From NCBI RefSeq assembly GCF_901827185.1, contig NZ_LR594671.1, positions 3,100,001 through 3,164,000 on the forward strand: a DNA stretch of 64,000 nucleotides, written 5' to 3'. Both the position numbers and the translations under genes were made by a program. This document shows, piece after piece, positions 49,704 through 58,656 of the stretch. This stretch comes from Variovorax sp. PBL-E5. Lineage in GTDB: Bacteria > Pseudomonadota > Gammaproteobacteria > Burkholderiales > Burkholderiaceae_C. Positions within the stretch are counted from its first letter, which is position 1, and each line of letters begins with the position of its first letter. The notes below the pieces were generated by a model. It was not told where the DNA came from. It ran no database searches and saw only the letters and a list, made by a program, of their open reading frames with translations.

Positions 49704-50477
49704 ATGAGCGCACTCAACGAAGAGACCGTCCTGAGCGTGAGGCACTGGACCGATCGCCTGTTCACCTTCACCACCACACGCGAGTCTTCGCTGCGCTTTT
49801 GCAACGGCCACTTCACCATGATCGGCCTGAGGGTCGGCGACAAGCCGCTGCTGCGCGCCTACAGCATCGCCAGCGCCAACTACGAGGACCACCTCGAGTT
49901 CCTGAGCATCAAGGTGCCCGGCGGTCCGCTCACCTCGCGCCTGCAGCATCTGCAGCCGGGCGATTCGGTGATCGTCGGCCGCAAGCCGACCGGCACGCTG
50001 GTCACCGACTATCTGCTGCCGGGCCGGCGGCTCTTCCTGTTCGCCACCGGCACCGGGCTCGCGCCCTTCATGAGCATCGTGCGCGACCCCGACACCTACG
50101 AGCGCTACGAGCAGGTGGTGCTGATCCACGGCGTGCGCACCGCCAACGAGCTGGCCTACCACGACCTGCTGGCCGAGCATCTGCCGCGCGACGACGTGCT
50201 GGGCGACCTGGTGGCGGGCCGGCTGCACTACTACCCGACGGTGACGCGCGAGCCCTTCCGCAACACGGGCCGCATCACCACGCTGCTCGAAAGCGGGAAG
50301 CTGCTGCAGGATCTGGCACTCCCGCCGCTCGATGCCGCATCCGACCGCATCATGATCTGCGGCAGTCCCGGCATGCTGCGCGACCTGCGGCACATCCTGG
50401 AACAGCGCGGCTTCGAGGAAGGCAACACCTCGATCCCCGGCCACTTCGTGGTCGAGCGCGCCTTCGCCGAGCAGTGA
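49704..50477 (+). CDS. ferredoxin--NADP(+) reductase
   Basis: 257 aa FAD enzyme exchanging electrons between NADPH and ferredoxin or flavodoxin. LLRAYSIASANYEDHLEFLSIKVPGG binds FAD, LFLFATGTGLAPFMSIV the NADP pyrophosphate, and MICGSPGMLRDL the nicotinamide end. The C terminus FVVERAFAEQ is the short type typical of proteobacterial subclass I enzymes. It lies 17 bp before the molybdopterin oxidoreductase gene and is divergent from iclR, so it is probably dedicated to that enzyme rather than the housekeeping copy. Confidence 0.92.
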   Translation: MSALNEETVLSVRHWTDRLFTFTTTRESSLRFCNGHFTMIGLRVGDKPLLRAYSIASANYEDHLEFLSIKVPGGPLTSRLQHLQPGDSVIVGRKPTGTLVTDYLLPGRRLFLFATGTGLAPFMSIVRDPDTYERYEQVVLIHGVRTANELAYHDLLAEHLPRDDVLGDLVAGRLHYYPTVTREPFRNTGRITTLLESGKLLQDLALPPLDAASDRIMICGSPGMLRDLRHILEQRGFEEGNTSIPGHFVVERAFAEQ

Positions 50478-50494
50478 GGCGCGAGGAGTCCGCC

Positions 50495-52687
50495 ATGGCC
50501 ACCCACATCACGCCCAGCATGTGCCGCAACTGCCTTGCGTATTGCCCGATCCTCGTCACGGTCGAAGACGGCCGCGCGATCAAGGCGACCGGCGATCCGG
50601 AGGCACCGGCCTTCGACGGCTATACCTGCCCCAAGGGCCGCGCCCTGCCGGCGCAGCACAACGATCCGCAGCGGCTGCTCCAGTGCCTGAAGCGCGGCGA
50701 TGGCGATGCCTTCGACGTCGTCGATTCGGCCGCGGCCATGGACCAGGTCGCGGCCACGGTGCGGCGCATCCTGGCCGCCCACGGCCCGCGCTCGATCGCG
50801 ATGTACAGCGGCACCGGTCCGGTCTCGCATCCGGCCGGCGCGCCGATCGCGCGCGCCTTCTTCCGCGCGATCCAGTCGCGCATGACCTTCTCCGCCGCGA
50901 GCATCGACAAGCCGGCCGAATACACCTCGGTCGCGATGCACGGCAACTGGCATGCGGGGCTCCAGACCTTCGAGACCTCCGACACCTGGATGATCGTGGG
51001 CGCCAACCCGGTCATCGCCAAGTCGAACGGCGCACCGCTGAACAACCCGGGCGTGCGCCTGAAACAGGCGACCGGGCGCGGCATGAAGATGATCGTCATC
51101 GATCCGCGCCGCACCGAGACCGCGAAACGCGCGCACGTGCACCTGCAGCCGCGGCCCGGCCAGGATCCGGTGCTGCTGGCCGGGATCATCCACATCCTCA
51201 TCGACGAGGGGCTGTACGACGCCGGGTTCGTGCGCGCCAATGCCGACGGCTTCGAGGCGCTGAAGGCGAGCGTCGCCGGCTACACGCCGGCCTTCATCGC
51301 GCAGCGCGCGGATGTGCCGCAGGACCAGTTGCTGGAAGCCGCGCGCACCTTCGGCCGCGGCCGGCGCGGCGGCGTGGTGTGTTCGACCGGGCCGAGCTTT
51401 TCGACCCACAGCAACCTCAGCTACTACCTCGCGCTGTGCCTCAACACCCTGTGCGGCCGCTGGGCGCGCGAAGGCGAGCCGGCGCCCTTCCCCAACGTGC
51501 TGCTGCCGGCCTTCACGCCGCGCGCACAGCCCTATGCGCCCTACCCGGTCGCGAGCGATCGGCCGATGCGCGTGCATGGCCTCATGGAGAACGCGAGCGG
51601 CGTGCCGACCGCCGCGCTGGCCGACGAAATCCTGCTCGACGGCGAAGGCCAGGTGAAGGTGCTGTTCTGCCTCGGCGGCAACCCGGTGCTGTCCTGGCCC
51701 GATCAGGCGAAGACGGAAGCCGCGCTGCGCAAGCTGGAACTGCTGGTCGTGTTCGACTACAAGATGACCGCGACCGCGCAGTTCGCGCACTACGTGATCC
51801 CGCCGCCGCTGTCGCTCGAAGTGCCCGGCACGTCGCAGAAGGTCGAGTCGCTCAAGTACAGCGGCGTCTCGCGCGGCTATGCCATCCCGTGGGCGCAGTA
51901 CACGCCGGCGGTGGTGCCGGTGCCGCCGGGCTCGGACCTGATCGACGACGGCGCCTTCATCTTCGGCCTGGCGCAGCGAATGGGCCTGCAGCTCGATTGG
52001 GTCAATGCGCGCGGCCAGGGCCCGAACACCGAGGGCCCGGCACGCACGATGCCGCTCGACATGTCGCGCACGCCGGACAACGACGAACTGATCGCGCTCG
52101 CCTGCACGGACTCGCGCATCGCGCTGGAGGAGGTCAAGGCGCATCCGCACGGCCATGTCTACGACATCGACGTGCGCGTGCAGCCGCGCGAGCCCGGCCA
52201 CACGGCCATGCTGCAGCTCGGCAATCCGATGATGATGGACGAGCTGGCCGCATTGCAGGCCGACGGCGCCGAACCCGCGGCCGACCCGGCGTTGCCCTTT
52301 CAGCTCGTGTGCCGGCGCGCCAACAACACCATGAACTCGGTCGGCCAGACGCTGCCCGCGCTCGGCGGCGGCAAGGTGCATGCACCGGCCTGCATGCACT
52401 CGCGCGACCTCGCGGCGCTGGGACTGAAGGACGGCGACCTGGTCACGGTGCGCTCGCGCTGCGGCCACATGCTGGCGCGCATCGAAGCGGACGACAACCT
52501 GCGCCAGGGCGTGGTCTCGGTGGTGCATGGCTTCGGCGCACCGATCTCCATCGGCACGGCGGACCCCGAGCGCAGCCTCGGCTCGGTCACGCGGCTGCTC
52601 GACATGGACGAGCGCGACCCGATCAGCGGCATTCCGCGCATGAGCGCGGTGCCGGTGTCGGTGCAGGCGGCGGCGCCCGCCGCGTGA
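50495..52687 (+). CDS. molybdopterin-dependent oxidoreductase (DMSO reductase/formate dehydrogenase superfamily)
   Basis: 730 aa. The N-terminal 4Fe-4S site has C10, C13, C17 and C45 (MCRNCLAYC and YTCPKGR). Molybdopterin-binding parts include WMIVGANPVIAKSN, MIVIDPRRTETAKRAHVHL, VLFCLGGNPVLSWP and the C-terminal domain with MHSRDLAALGLKDGDLV. No Tat signal is visible, so it is cytoplasmic, which fits electron transfer through the soluble reductase encoded just upstream. AGGAG six bases before the ATG fixes the start. Such enzymes hydroxylate or oxidise diverse small molecules; the substrate is unknown. Confidence 0.9.
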   Translation: MATHITPSMCRNCLAYCPILVTVEDGRAIKATGDPEAPAFDGYTCPKGRALPAQHNDPQRLLQCLKRGDGDAFDVVDSAAAMDQVAATVRRILAAHGPRSIAMYSGTGPVSHPAGAPIARAFFRAIQSRMTFSAASIDKPAEYTSVAMHGNWHAGLQTFETSDTWMIVGANPVIAKSNGAPLNNPGVRLKQATGRGMKMIVIDPRRTETAKRAHVHLQPRPGQDPVLLAGIIHILIDEGLYDAGFVRANADGFEALKASVAGYTPAFIAQRADVPQDQLLEAARTFGRGRRGGVVCSTGPSFSTHSNLSYYLALCLNTLCGRWAREGEPAPFPNVLLPAFTPRAQPYAPYPVASDRPMRVHGLMENASGVPTAALADEILLDGEGQVKVLFCLGGNPVLSWPDQAKTEAALRKLELLVVFDYKMTATAQFAHYVIPPPLSLEVPGTSQKVESLKYSGVSRGYAIPWAQYTPAVVPVPPGSDLIDDGAFIFGLAQRMGLQLDWVNARGQGPNTEGPARTMPLDMSRTPDNDELIALACTDSRIALEEVKAHPHGHVYDIDVRVQPREPGHTAMLQLGNPMMMDELAALQADGAEPAADPALPFQLVCRRANNTMNSVGQTLPALGGGKVHAPACMHSRDLAALGLKDGDLVTVRSRCGHMLARIEADDNLRQGVVSVVHGFGAPISIGTADPERSLGSVTRLLDMDERDPISGIPRMSAVPVSVQAAAPAA

Positions 52688-52721
52688 GACCGCACGAGAG
52701 AGCCTCTTCGGAGCTGTCCAA

Positions 52722-52733
52722 TCTCATATGAGA
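52722..52733. promoter_or_regulatory. 12-bp perfect palindrome before tctC, candidate IclR site
   Basis: TCTCATATGAGA, 77 bp before the tctC ATG. It shares the TCTCAT/ATGAGA halves with the inverted repeat over the iclR start. TTTTGAGAACG a little downstream repeats part of the half-site. This suggests the same regulator controls the downstream catabolic genes. Confidence 0.45.
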
Positions 52734-52809
52734 ATATTGTGCCCTTTTGAGAACGATACCTAGAATCGTCGTCACGGTGGCGCCCCGGCCATCGACAGGA
52801 AAGATCCTC

Positions 52810-53790
52810 ATGCACAAGCTCAGCCGCGTTCTCGCGGGCGCGATGGCGGCACTGGCACTGGCCGGTGGCGCCTGCGCCCAGACCGCATGGCCTTCACGGC
52901 CGATCCGCATCGTTGTTCCCTTCGGCGCCGGCTCCGGCCTCGACGTCATGGCCCGCGGCTTCGCGCAGCGGCTCGGCGAGCAGGCGAAGGTGGCCGTCGT
53001 CGTCGAGAACAAGGAAGGCGCGGGCGGCACGATCGGCGCCGTCGCCGCGATGCGCGCGCCGGCCGACGGCTACACGCTCCTGTTCACCGCCAACGGCCCC
53101 TTCGCCGTTGCGCCCTACATGCAGGAAGCCGCGACCTACGACCCGGCCAGCGACTTCACGCCGATCGCCAAGGTGGCGCTCATCCCGATGGTGCTGATCA
53201 CCGGCAAGAACAGCCGCTTCCAGCGCTTCGAGGATGTGGTGACCGAGGCCAGGGCCCATCCCGGCAAGCTCGACTACGCCTCGTCGGGCGTCGGCACGCC
53301 GAGCAACATGAACGTGGAGGTCATCAAGCGCAAGCTGGGCCTGGACATCGTCGCCGTGCCGTACAAGAACACCGGCCAGGCGATGACGGACCTGATCAGC
53401 GGGCAGACCGCGCTCTACATGCCGTCCTTTCCCGCGGCCCTGACGCAGCTGAAGGCGGGCCAGGCGAGAGGCCTGGCGATCGGCTCGGCCAGGCGCTCCA
53501 GGCTGATGCCCGACATCCCGACCGTGGCCGAAGTGGTCAAGGAGCCGGGCCTGGAAGCCAGCGTCTGGTACGGCTTCCTCGCACCGAAGGACCTGCCGCC
53601 CGAACTCGCCGAGCGCATCCATGCCGAGATCGCCAAGGCTGCCGCATCGCCGCAGATCGTGGCCTTGACGGCGACGCTCGGCGCCGAGCCGGTGCTCGTC
53701 GGGCCGCGCGAGTTCCGCGAGCAGGTGCGCCATGACGCCGAGGAATCGCGCAAGCTGCTGCAGGCGCTCGGCGTGAAGCGCGAGCGATAG
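52810..53790 (+). CDS. tripartite tricarboxylate transporter substrate-binding protein (Bug/TctC family)
   Basis: 326 aa from ATG 52810, which puts the signal peptide (LSRVLAGAMAALALAGGACAQ) at the start; an in-frame ATG at 52747 would put 21 residues in front of it. The mature protein begins TAWPSRPIRIVVPFGAGSGLDVMARG. LDYASSGVGTPSNMNVEVIK and AVPYKNTGQAMTDLISGQTALY are the ligand loops. It begins the block tctC-enoyl-CoA hydratase-CaiB, implying uptake of a carboxylate that is then handled as a CoA thioester. Confidence 0.92.
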   Translation: MHKLSRVLAGAMAALALAGGACAQTAWPSRPIRIVVPFGAGSGLDVMARGFAQRLGEQAKVAVVVENKEGAGGTIGAVAAMRAPADGYTLLFTANGPFAVAPYMQEAATYDPASDFTPIAKVALIPMVLITGKNSRFQRFEDVVTEARAHPGKLDYASSGVGTPSNMNVEVIKRKLGLDIVAVPYKNTGQAMTDLISGQTALYMPSFPAALTQLKAGQARGLAIGSARRSRLMPDIPTVAEVVKEPGLEASVWYGFLAPKDLPPELAERIHAEIAKAAASPQIVALTATLGAEPVLVGPREFREQVRHDAEESRKLLQALGVKRER

Positions 53791-53821
53791 ACCGCAACCT
53801 CCAAGACAACCAGGAAGACCG

Positions 53822-54658
53822 ATGGAACTCAAGGTGACGACCTATGGCGTCGATGACGACGGCGTGGCCACGGTGCGCTTCAACCGCCCGGGCCGCGGCA
53901 ACTCATGGACCTCGCGCATGAACCAGGAATACCGCTGGATCATGAGCGAGGCCGACCGCGATCCGGCCGTGAAAGTGGTGCTGCTGACCGGCGCGGGCAA
54001 GCAGTTCTGCGTCGGCGCCGACTTCAAGGCGCTCGACTACTACGCCGAGTGCGACAAGGACTACGTGGCCACCGTGCGGCCCGATCAGTACGCGCAGCCG
54101 GGCCACGGCGTGCGCCAGGAATACGACCACGAGCTGGTCTGGCACTGGGGCCTGAAGAAGCCCGTCATCGCGGCGATCAACGGCGCCTGCGCCGGCATCG
54201 CCGTGGCCATCGCGGGCTTCTGCGATCTGCGCTACGGCGTCGCCGGCGCCAAGCTCACGACGGCCGCCGCGCGCCTGGGCCTGCCGGCCGAATACGGCCT
54301 GGCCTGGCTGCTGCCGCGGCTCATGGGCGTGACGCATGCGGCCGACGTGCTGATCACGGGCCGCATCTTCAGCGCCGAGGAAGCGAAGGACATGGGCTTC
54401 CTCAACGCGGTGTTCGCGCCCGACGAATTCGAGGGCCGCGTCGCCGAAATCGCACGCTCCATCGCGCGCACCGTCTCGCCGCAAGCGGCGCTGACGACCA
54501 AGCGCCAGCTCTATGCGGAACTGATGGAACGCGATGTCGGCGCCTGCGTCGAGGACTCCAAGCGCCTGATCGCCGAGCTGATGCGCGGCGACGACTACAA
54601 GGAAGGCGTCGCCGCACTGCAGGAACGACGTCCTGCACGCTTCAAGGGCCTGCAATGA
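53822..54658 (+). CDS. enoyl-CoA hydratase/isomerase family protein
   Basis: 278 aa crotonase-fold protein. The CoA-binding and oxyanion-hole strands are FCVGADFKALDYY and AAINGACAGIAVAIAGFCDLRYG. The usual second catalytic region reads RLGLPAEYGLAWLLPR, keeping a Glu. The reaction (hydration, isomerisation or thioester hydrolysis) cannot be told from sequence. It lies 31 bp after tctC and 58 bp before a CaiB-type CoA-transferase gene. Confidence 0.88.
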   Translation: MELKVTTYGVDDDGVATVRFNRPGRGNSWTSRMNQEYRWIMSEADRDPAVKVVLLTGAGKQFCVGADFKALDYYAECDKDYVATVRPDQYAQPGHGVRQEYDHELVWHWGLKKPVIAAINGACAGIAVAIAGFCDLRYGVAGAKLTTAAARLGLPAEYGLAWLLPRLMGVTHAADVLITGRIFSAEEAKDMGFLNAVFAPDEFEGRVAEIARSIARTVSPQAALTTKRQLYAELMERDVGACVEDSKRLIAELMRGDDYKEGVAALQERRPARFKGLQ

Positions 54659-54716
54659 GCGCCGCCCGGCCGCCCGAAGGCGCTCGCACCGCAGCCCGCA
54701 GGGCGGAGGTTCTCCT

Positions 54717-55868
54717 ATGACCGGCGTCCTCGACGGCATCCGGGTGCTCGACCTGACGCAGATGGTCGCAGGGCCGCTGTGCACCATGCTGCTGGGCGAT
54801 CTCGGCGCGGAAGTGATCAAGGTCGAGCCGCCCACCGGCGACACCAGCCGCGACATCGGCGTCAACCGGCCGGGCGGCGAGAGCGACTATTTCCTGAGCC
54901 TGAACCGCAACAAGCGCAGCATCGTGCTCGACCTCAAGGCGGCCAACGGCATCGCCATGCTCAAGGCGCTGGCGTTGCAATGCGACATCGTGGTGGAGAA
55001 CTTCCGGCCCGGCACGCTGGACAAGCTCGGCATCGGCTACGAGACATTGCGCGAAGGCCATCGCGGCCTGATCTACTGCGCCCTGTCCGGCTTCGGGCAG
55101 GACGGCCCGTACCGCGACAGGCCGGCGCTCGACCCCGTCATCCAGGCCATGTCGGGACTCATGCAGCTCAACGGCACGGCGTCCAGCGGGCCGCTGAAGA
55201 CCGGCGTTCTCATCTCGGATTTCGTGCCGCCGCTGTTCGGGACCATCGGCATTCTCTCCGCGCTGTACACGCGCAAGACCAGCGGCGAGGGGCAGCGCGT
55301 CGATGTCTCGATGCTCGATGCGACCGTGTTCTCGATGGTGCCGCGCGAAGGCTACTACTTCTCCACCGGCAGGACGCCCGAGCGGCTGGGCAATGCCCAC
55401 TACCAGATCGCGCCGTGGAACACCTACGAGACGAGCGACCATCGCCATGTCATGGTGGTCGCCCACACGGCCAAGTACTGGAAGGCGCTGCTGGCCGCGA
55501 CGGGCCGCGATGCCTTGGGCGATGACCCGCGCTTCCGGACCAACGCAGACCGGTTGCAGAACCGCACGCTGCTCGATGCCGAACTCGCGGCTGCCTTCGC
55601 CACCGGCACGCTGGCCGCGTGGACCGAACGCCTCGGCGCATCGGACGCGCTGTTCTCGCCGGTGCGCGATTTCGAGGAGGTCTTCGCCGACCCGGCGGTG
55701 CGCGATGCGATGGTGCAGACCGTCACCCATCCCACCGCAGGCGAGGTGCCGATCCTGCGCAATCCCATTCGCCTGTCGGCCAACCCCAGCACCATCCGCC
55801 GCGCGCCGCCGCTGCTCGGACAGCACACCGACGAAGTGCTGCGCGAACTCGACCTGCCGCGCGTCTGA
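54717..55868 (+). CDS. CaiB/BaiF family (class III) CoA-transferase
   Basis: 383 aa. It transfers CoA between carboxylic acids. The N-terminal signature VLDLTQMVAGPLCTMLLGDLGAEVIKVE is clear, and the catalytic Asp lies in RPALDPVIQAMSGLMQL. NKRSIVLDLK and VVENFRPGTLDKLG are further family segments. It could activate or recycle the acid imported through the flanking TctC proteins. Transcribed with the enoyl-CoA hydratase gene; another tctC follows 103 bp later. Confidence 0.93.
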   Translation: MTGVLDGIRVLDLTQMVAGPLCTMLLGDLGAEVIKVEPPTGDTSRDIGVNRPGGESDYFLSLNRNKRSIVLDLKAANGIAMLKALALQCDIVVENFRPGTLDKLGIGYETLREGHRGLIYCALSGFGQDGPYRDRPALDPVIQAMSGLMQLNGTASSGPLKTGVLISDFVPPLFGTIGILSALYTRKTSGEGQRVDVSMLDATVFSMVPREGYYFSTGRTPERLGNAHYQIAPWNTYETSDHRHVMVVAHTAKYWKALLAATGRDALGDDPRFRTNADRLQNRTLLDAELAAAFATGTLAAWTERLGASDALFSPVRDFEEVFADPAVRDAMVQTVTHPTAGEVPILRNPIRLSANPSTIRRAPPLLGQHTDEVLRELDLPRV

Positions 55869-55971
55869 CGTTGCCTCGCCGCGGCGTGCGCGATTGACTT
55901 CCTTCAATGGGTCACCCATAATTCCGCCATGGCGTCGCGCATGGATCGCGGCCCTTGATGGAGACCCTGAA

Positions 55972-56946
55972 GTGAAAAAACCCGTTCAACTGTTCATCGC
56001 CGCGGCTGCCGCGGCCTTCGCCCTGTGCGCCGGCGCCCAGGACGCCTACCCGACCAAGCGCATCCAGCTGGTGGTGCCCTTCGCCTCGGGCAACGGCATC
56101 GACCAGCTGGCCCGCGAGTACGCGGAAGTGCTGCGCACCGAGCTGAAGCAGCCGGTCGTGGTGGAGAACCGCGAAGGCGCGGGCGGCATCATCGGCGGCA
56201 CGGTCGTCATGCGGGCCGCGCCGGACGGCTACACCGCCATGGTCGCCGCGCATCCGCCCTTCGCCATCGCGACGCTGCTGCAGAAGACGCCGGCCTTCGA
56301 CGCTTCGTCCAGCTTCGAGCCGGTGGCGCGGGTCGGCGCGGTGCCGCTGGTGGCGGTCACCGCCAGCTCGATGCCGTTCAAGACCTGGCAGGAGATGGCG
56401 GCCTACTTCCGCGCCCATCCGGACAAGGCCAACTACGCCGCGTCCGGCGTCGGCTCGCCGGGCCAGCTCTTCACGCAGCTGATCAAGGCGAAGACCGGCC
56501 TGCCGCTGCAGGAGATCTCGTACAAGAGCACCGCGCAGGCCCTGACCGACGTGCTGGCCGGGCAGGTGCAGGTGAGCCTGGTCTCCGTCCCCGCCGCGGC
56601 GGAACACATCAGGACCGGCGCGCTGCGGCTGCTGGCCGTTGGTTCCAGCAAGCGGCTGGCGGCCTATCCCGACACGCCGACGATCGCCGAGCTGATCGGC
56701 CAGCCCGGCTTCGAGGCCAGCGTGTGGTACGGCTTCCTGATGCCGGCCGGCACGCCGGCTGCGCGCGTCAACAAGTTCTACGACGAGATCGCGAAGGCCA
56801 GCGCCACGCCGCGCATCGTGGAGTTCATGGCGCGCGCCTCCATCGTGCCCGGCCTGCAGAACCCGCAGCAGTTCGCCAAGTCGATCCACGACGACGTGGA
56901 GACAGCCAGGAAGATGATCCAGGTCGCCAAGCTGCACCCCGAATAA
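55972..56946 (+). CDS. tripartite tricarboxylate transporter substrate-binding protein (Bug/TctC family)
   Basis: 324 aa from GTG 55972, with GGAG eight bases upstream; this start gives a normal signal peptide (KKPVQLFIAAAAAAFALCAGAQ). The mature N terminus is DAYPTKRIQLVVPFASGNGIDQLARE. NYAASGVGSPGQLFTQLIK and EISYKSTAQALTDVLAGQVQV are the ligand loops. It is clearly diverged from the tctC at 52810, so a different ligand is likely. The acyl-CoA ligase gene follows 27 bp downstream. Confidence 0.92.
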   Translation: MKKPVQLFIAAAAAAFALCAGAQDAYPTKRIQLVVPFASGNGIDQLAREYAEVLRTELKQPVVVENREGAGGIIGGTVVMRAAPDGYTAMVAAHPPFAIATLLQKTPAFDASSSFEPVARVGAVPLVAVTASSMPFKTWQEMAAYFRAHPDKANYAASGVGSPGQLFTQLIKAKTGLPLQEISYKSTAQALTDVLAGQVQVSLVSVPAAAEHIRTGALRLLAVGSSKRLAAYPDTPTIAELIGQPGFEASVWYGFLMPAGTPAARVNKFYDEIAKASATPRIVEFMARASIVPGLQNPQQFAKSIHDDVETARKMIQVAKLHPE

Positions 56947-56973
56947 CCCGCTCGCCCGAAAGAAGCCTTGCCG

Positions 56974-58656
56974 ATGCGCCGCGACGTCCGTCTCTCCGAA
57001 TCCTTCTGGGCCGCCGATGCTTCGCAGCAGGTCTGGGAGCTCAGCCTCGGCGGCCTGCTGCGCCAGCTCGCGCGCGAGGTGCCCGAGCGCACGGCGCTGG
57101 TCGAAGGCACGCCCGAGCCGGCCGCGCGCCGCCGCTGGACCTACCGGCAGCTGCTCGATTCCGCAGAGACGGTGGCACGCGCCCTGCTGCGCCGGTTCGA
57201 GCCGGGCGAGCGCGTCGCGGTCTGGTCCGCGAATTCGGCCGAATGGGTGCTGCTGCAGCATGGCGCGGCGATGGCCGGCCTGGTGCTCGTCACCATCAAC
57301 CCGGCCTACCTGGCATCGGAACTCCGGCATGTGCTCGCGACCTCGCGCGCGGCCGGCATCTTCCACAGCGGCCGCTACCGCGGCAACGACATGAGCGCCA
57401 TGCTGGCCGGCCTGCGCGCGGAGCTGCCCGAGCTGCGTGAGGTGTTCTGCTTCTCCGAGTGGCCCGCGTTCGTGGCGAGCAGCGATCCGGCGATCGAACT
57501 GCCCGTGGTGGACCCCGCCTCGATGATCCAGATCCAGTTCACCTCCGGTACCACCGGCAAGCCCAAGGGCGCCTGCCTGCACCACCGGGGCGTGGTCAAC
57601 GCTTCGCGCTTCGGCGCCATGCGCGTGGGCTTTCCGGAAGGCGGCGTGTGGGTGAGCGCGATGCCGCTGTTCCACGTCGGCGGCTGCGCGGGCAGCGAGC
57701 TCGGCGCCTTCTCGCAACGCGGCACCTTCGTCATGCAGCCCGCCTTCGATGCCGCGGTGATGCTGGCACTGATCGAGAGCGAGCGCGGCAACCACGTGCA
57801 TGCCGTGCCGACGATGCTGGTCGCGCTGCTCGACCATCCCGAGCGGCCGAAGCGCGACCTGCGATCGCTCGGGACCTTCATGAGCGGCGGCTCGACGGTG
57901 CCGGCGAACCTGGTGCGCCACGTCTGCGAGACGTTCAGTGCGAAGCTCACCATCACCTTCGGCCAGACCGAACTCAACGGCGTGATCTGCCAGACCTTTC
58001 CCGACGATCCGCCGCAGCAGCAGGCGAGCACCATCGGCCAGCCGGCGCCCTGCATGGAAGTGAAAATCGCCGACCCCGCCACCGGCCGGGTGCTGCCGCT
58101 CGACACGCCGGGCGAGATCTGGGCGCGCGGCTACCAGACCATGCTCGGCTATTTCGACATGCCGGAAGGCGCCGACGGTGCGCTCACCCCCGATGGCTGG
58201 CTGAAGACCGGCGACCAGGCGACGATGGATGCCGAGGGCTACCTGCGCATCACCGGCCGCCTCAAGGACGCGATCATCCGCGGCGGCGAGAACATCTATC
58301 CGCGTGAAATCGAAGAGGTGCTCTGCGCCCATCCCGCCATCTCGCAGGCCAGCGTGATCGGCCTGCCCGACGAGAAATGGGGCGAGGTGGTGGCCGCCGT
58401 GCTGAGGCTGCAGCCCGACGCGTCGCCGGTGCCGGCGACCGAGGAACTGCATGCGTGGTGCCGCGCGCGCCTGGCTGCGTACAAGACGCCGGTGCGCTGG
58501 TTCTATGTCGATGCGTTTCCGCTCACGGCCTCGGGCAAGATCCAGAAGTTCGCGCTGCGCGACATGATCGGCGATGCACGCCTGGTGCCCGAGCCCTTCG
58601 TGAAGCCGGAGACCGGCCACACGCCACGGCCCCGCGCGGATCAGCCCGCGATCTGA
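56974..58656 (+). CDS. AMP-dependent acyl-CoA ligase
   Basis: 560 aa ANL-superfamily enzyme forming an acyl-CoA from an acid, ATP and CoA. The phosphate loop is FTSGTTGKPKGACL, with LTITFGQTELNG, GWLKTGDQATMDAEGYL and the hinge GRLKDAIIRGGENIYP. The catalytic C-terminal Lys is in LTASGKIQKFALR. It resembles medium/long-chain fatty acyl-CoA ligases. An in-frame TTG six bases earlier is an alternative start. Its 3' end overlaps the convergent GntR gene by 16 bp. Confidence 0.93.
   Translation: MRRDVRLSESFWAADASQQVWELSLGGLLRQLAREVPERTALVEGTPEPAARRRWTYRQLLDSAETVARALLRRFEPGERVAVWSANSAEWVLLQHGAAMAGLVLVTINPAYLASELRHVLATSRAAGIFHSGRYRGNDMSAMLAGLRAELPELREVFCFSEWPAFVASSDPAIELPVVDPASMIQIQFTSGTTGKPKGACLHHRGVVNASRFGAMRVGFPEGGVWVSAMPLFHVGGCAGSELGAFSQRGTFVMQPAFDAAVMLALIESERGNHVHAVPTMLVALLDHPERPKRDLRSLGTFMSGGSTVPANLVRHVCETFSAKLTITFGQTELNGVICQTFPDDPPQQQASTIGQPAPCMEVKIADPATGRVLPLDTPGEIWARGYQTMLGYFDMPEGADGALTPDGWLKTGDQATMDAEGYLRITGRLKDAIIRGGENIYPREIEEVLCAHPAISQASVIGLPDEKWGEVVAAVLRLQPDASPVPATEELHAWCRARLAAYKTPVRWFYVDAFPLTASGKIQKFALRDMIGDARLVPEPFVKPETGHTPRPRADQPAI

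Noticed and set aside
52747..52809. Longer start of the tctC gene at 52747
   Set aside because: It would put 21 residues in front of a normal signal peptide and has no ribosome-binding site; ATG 52810 fits better.
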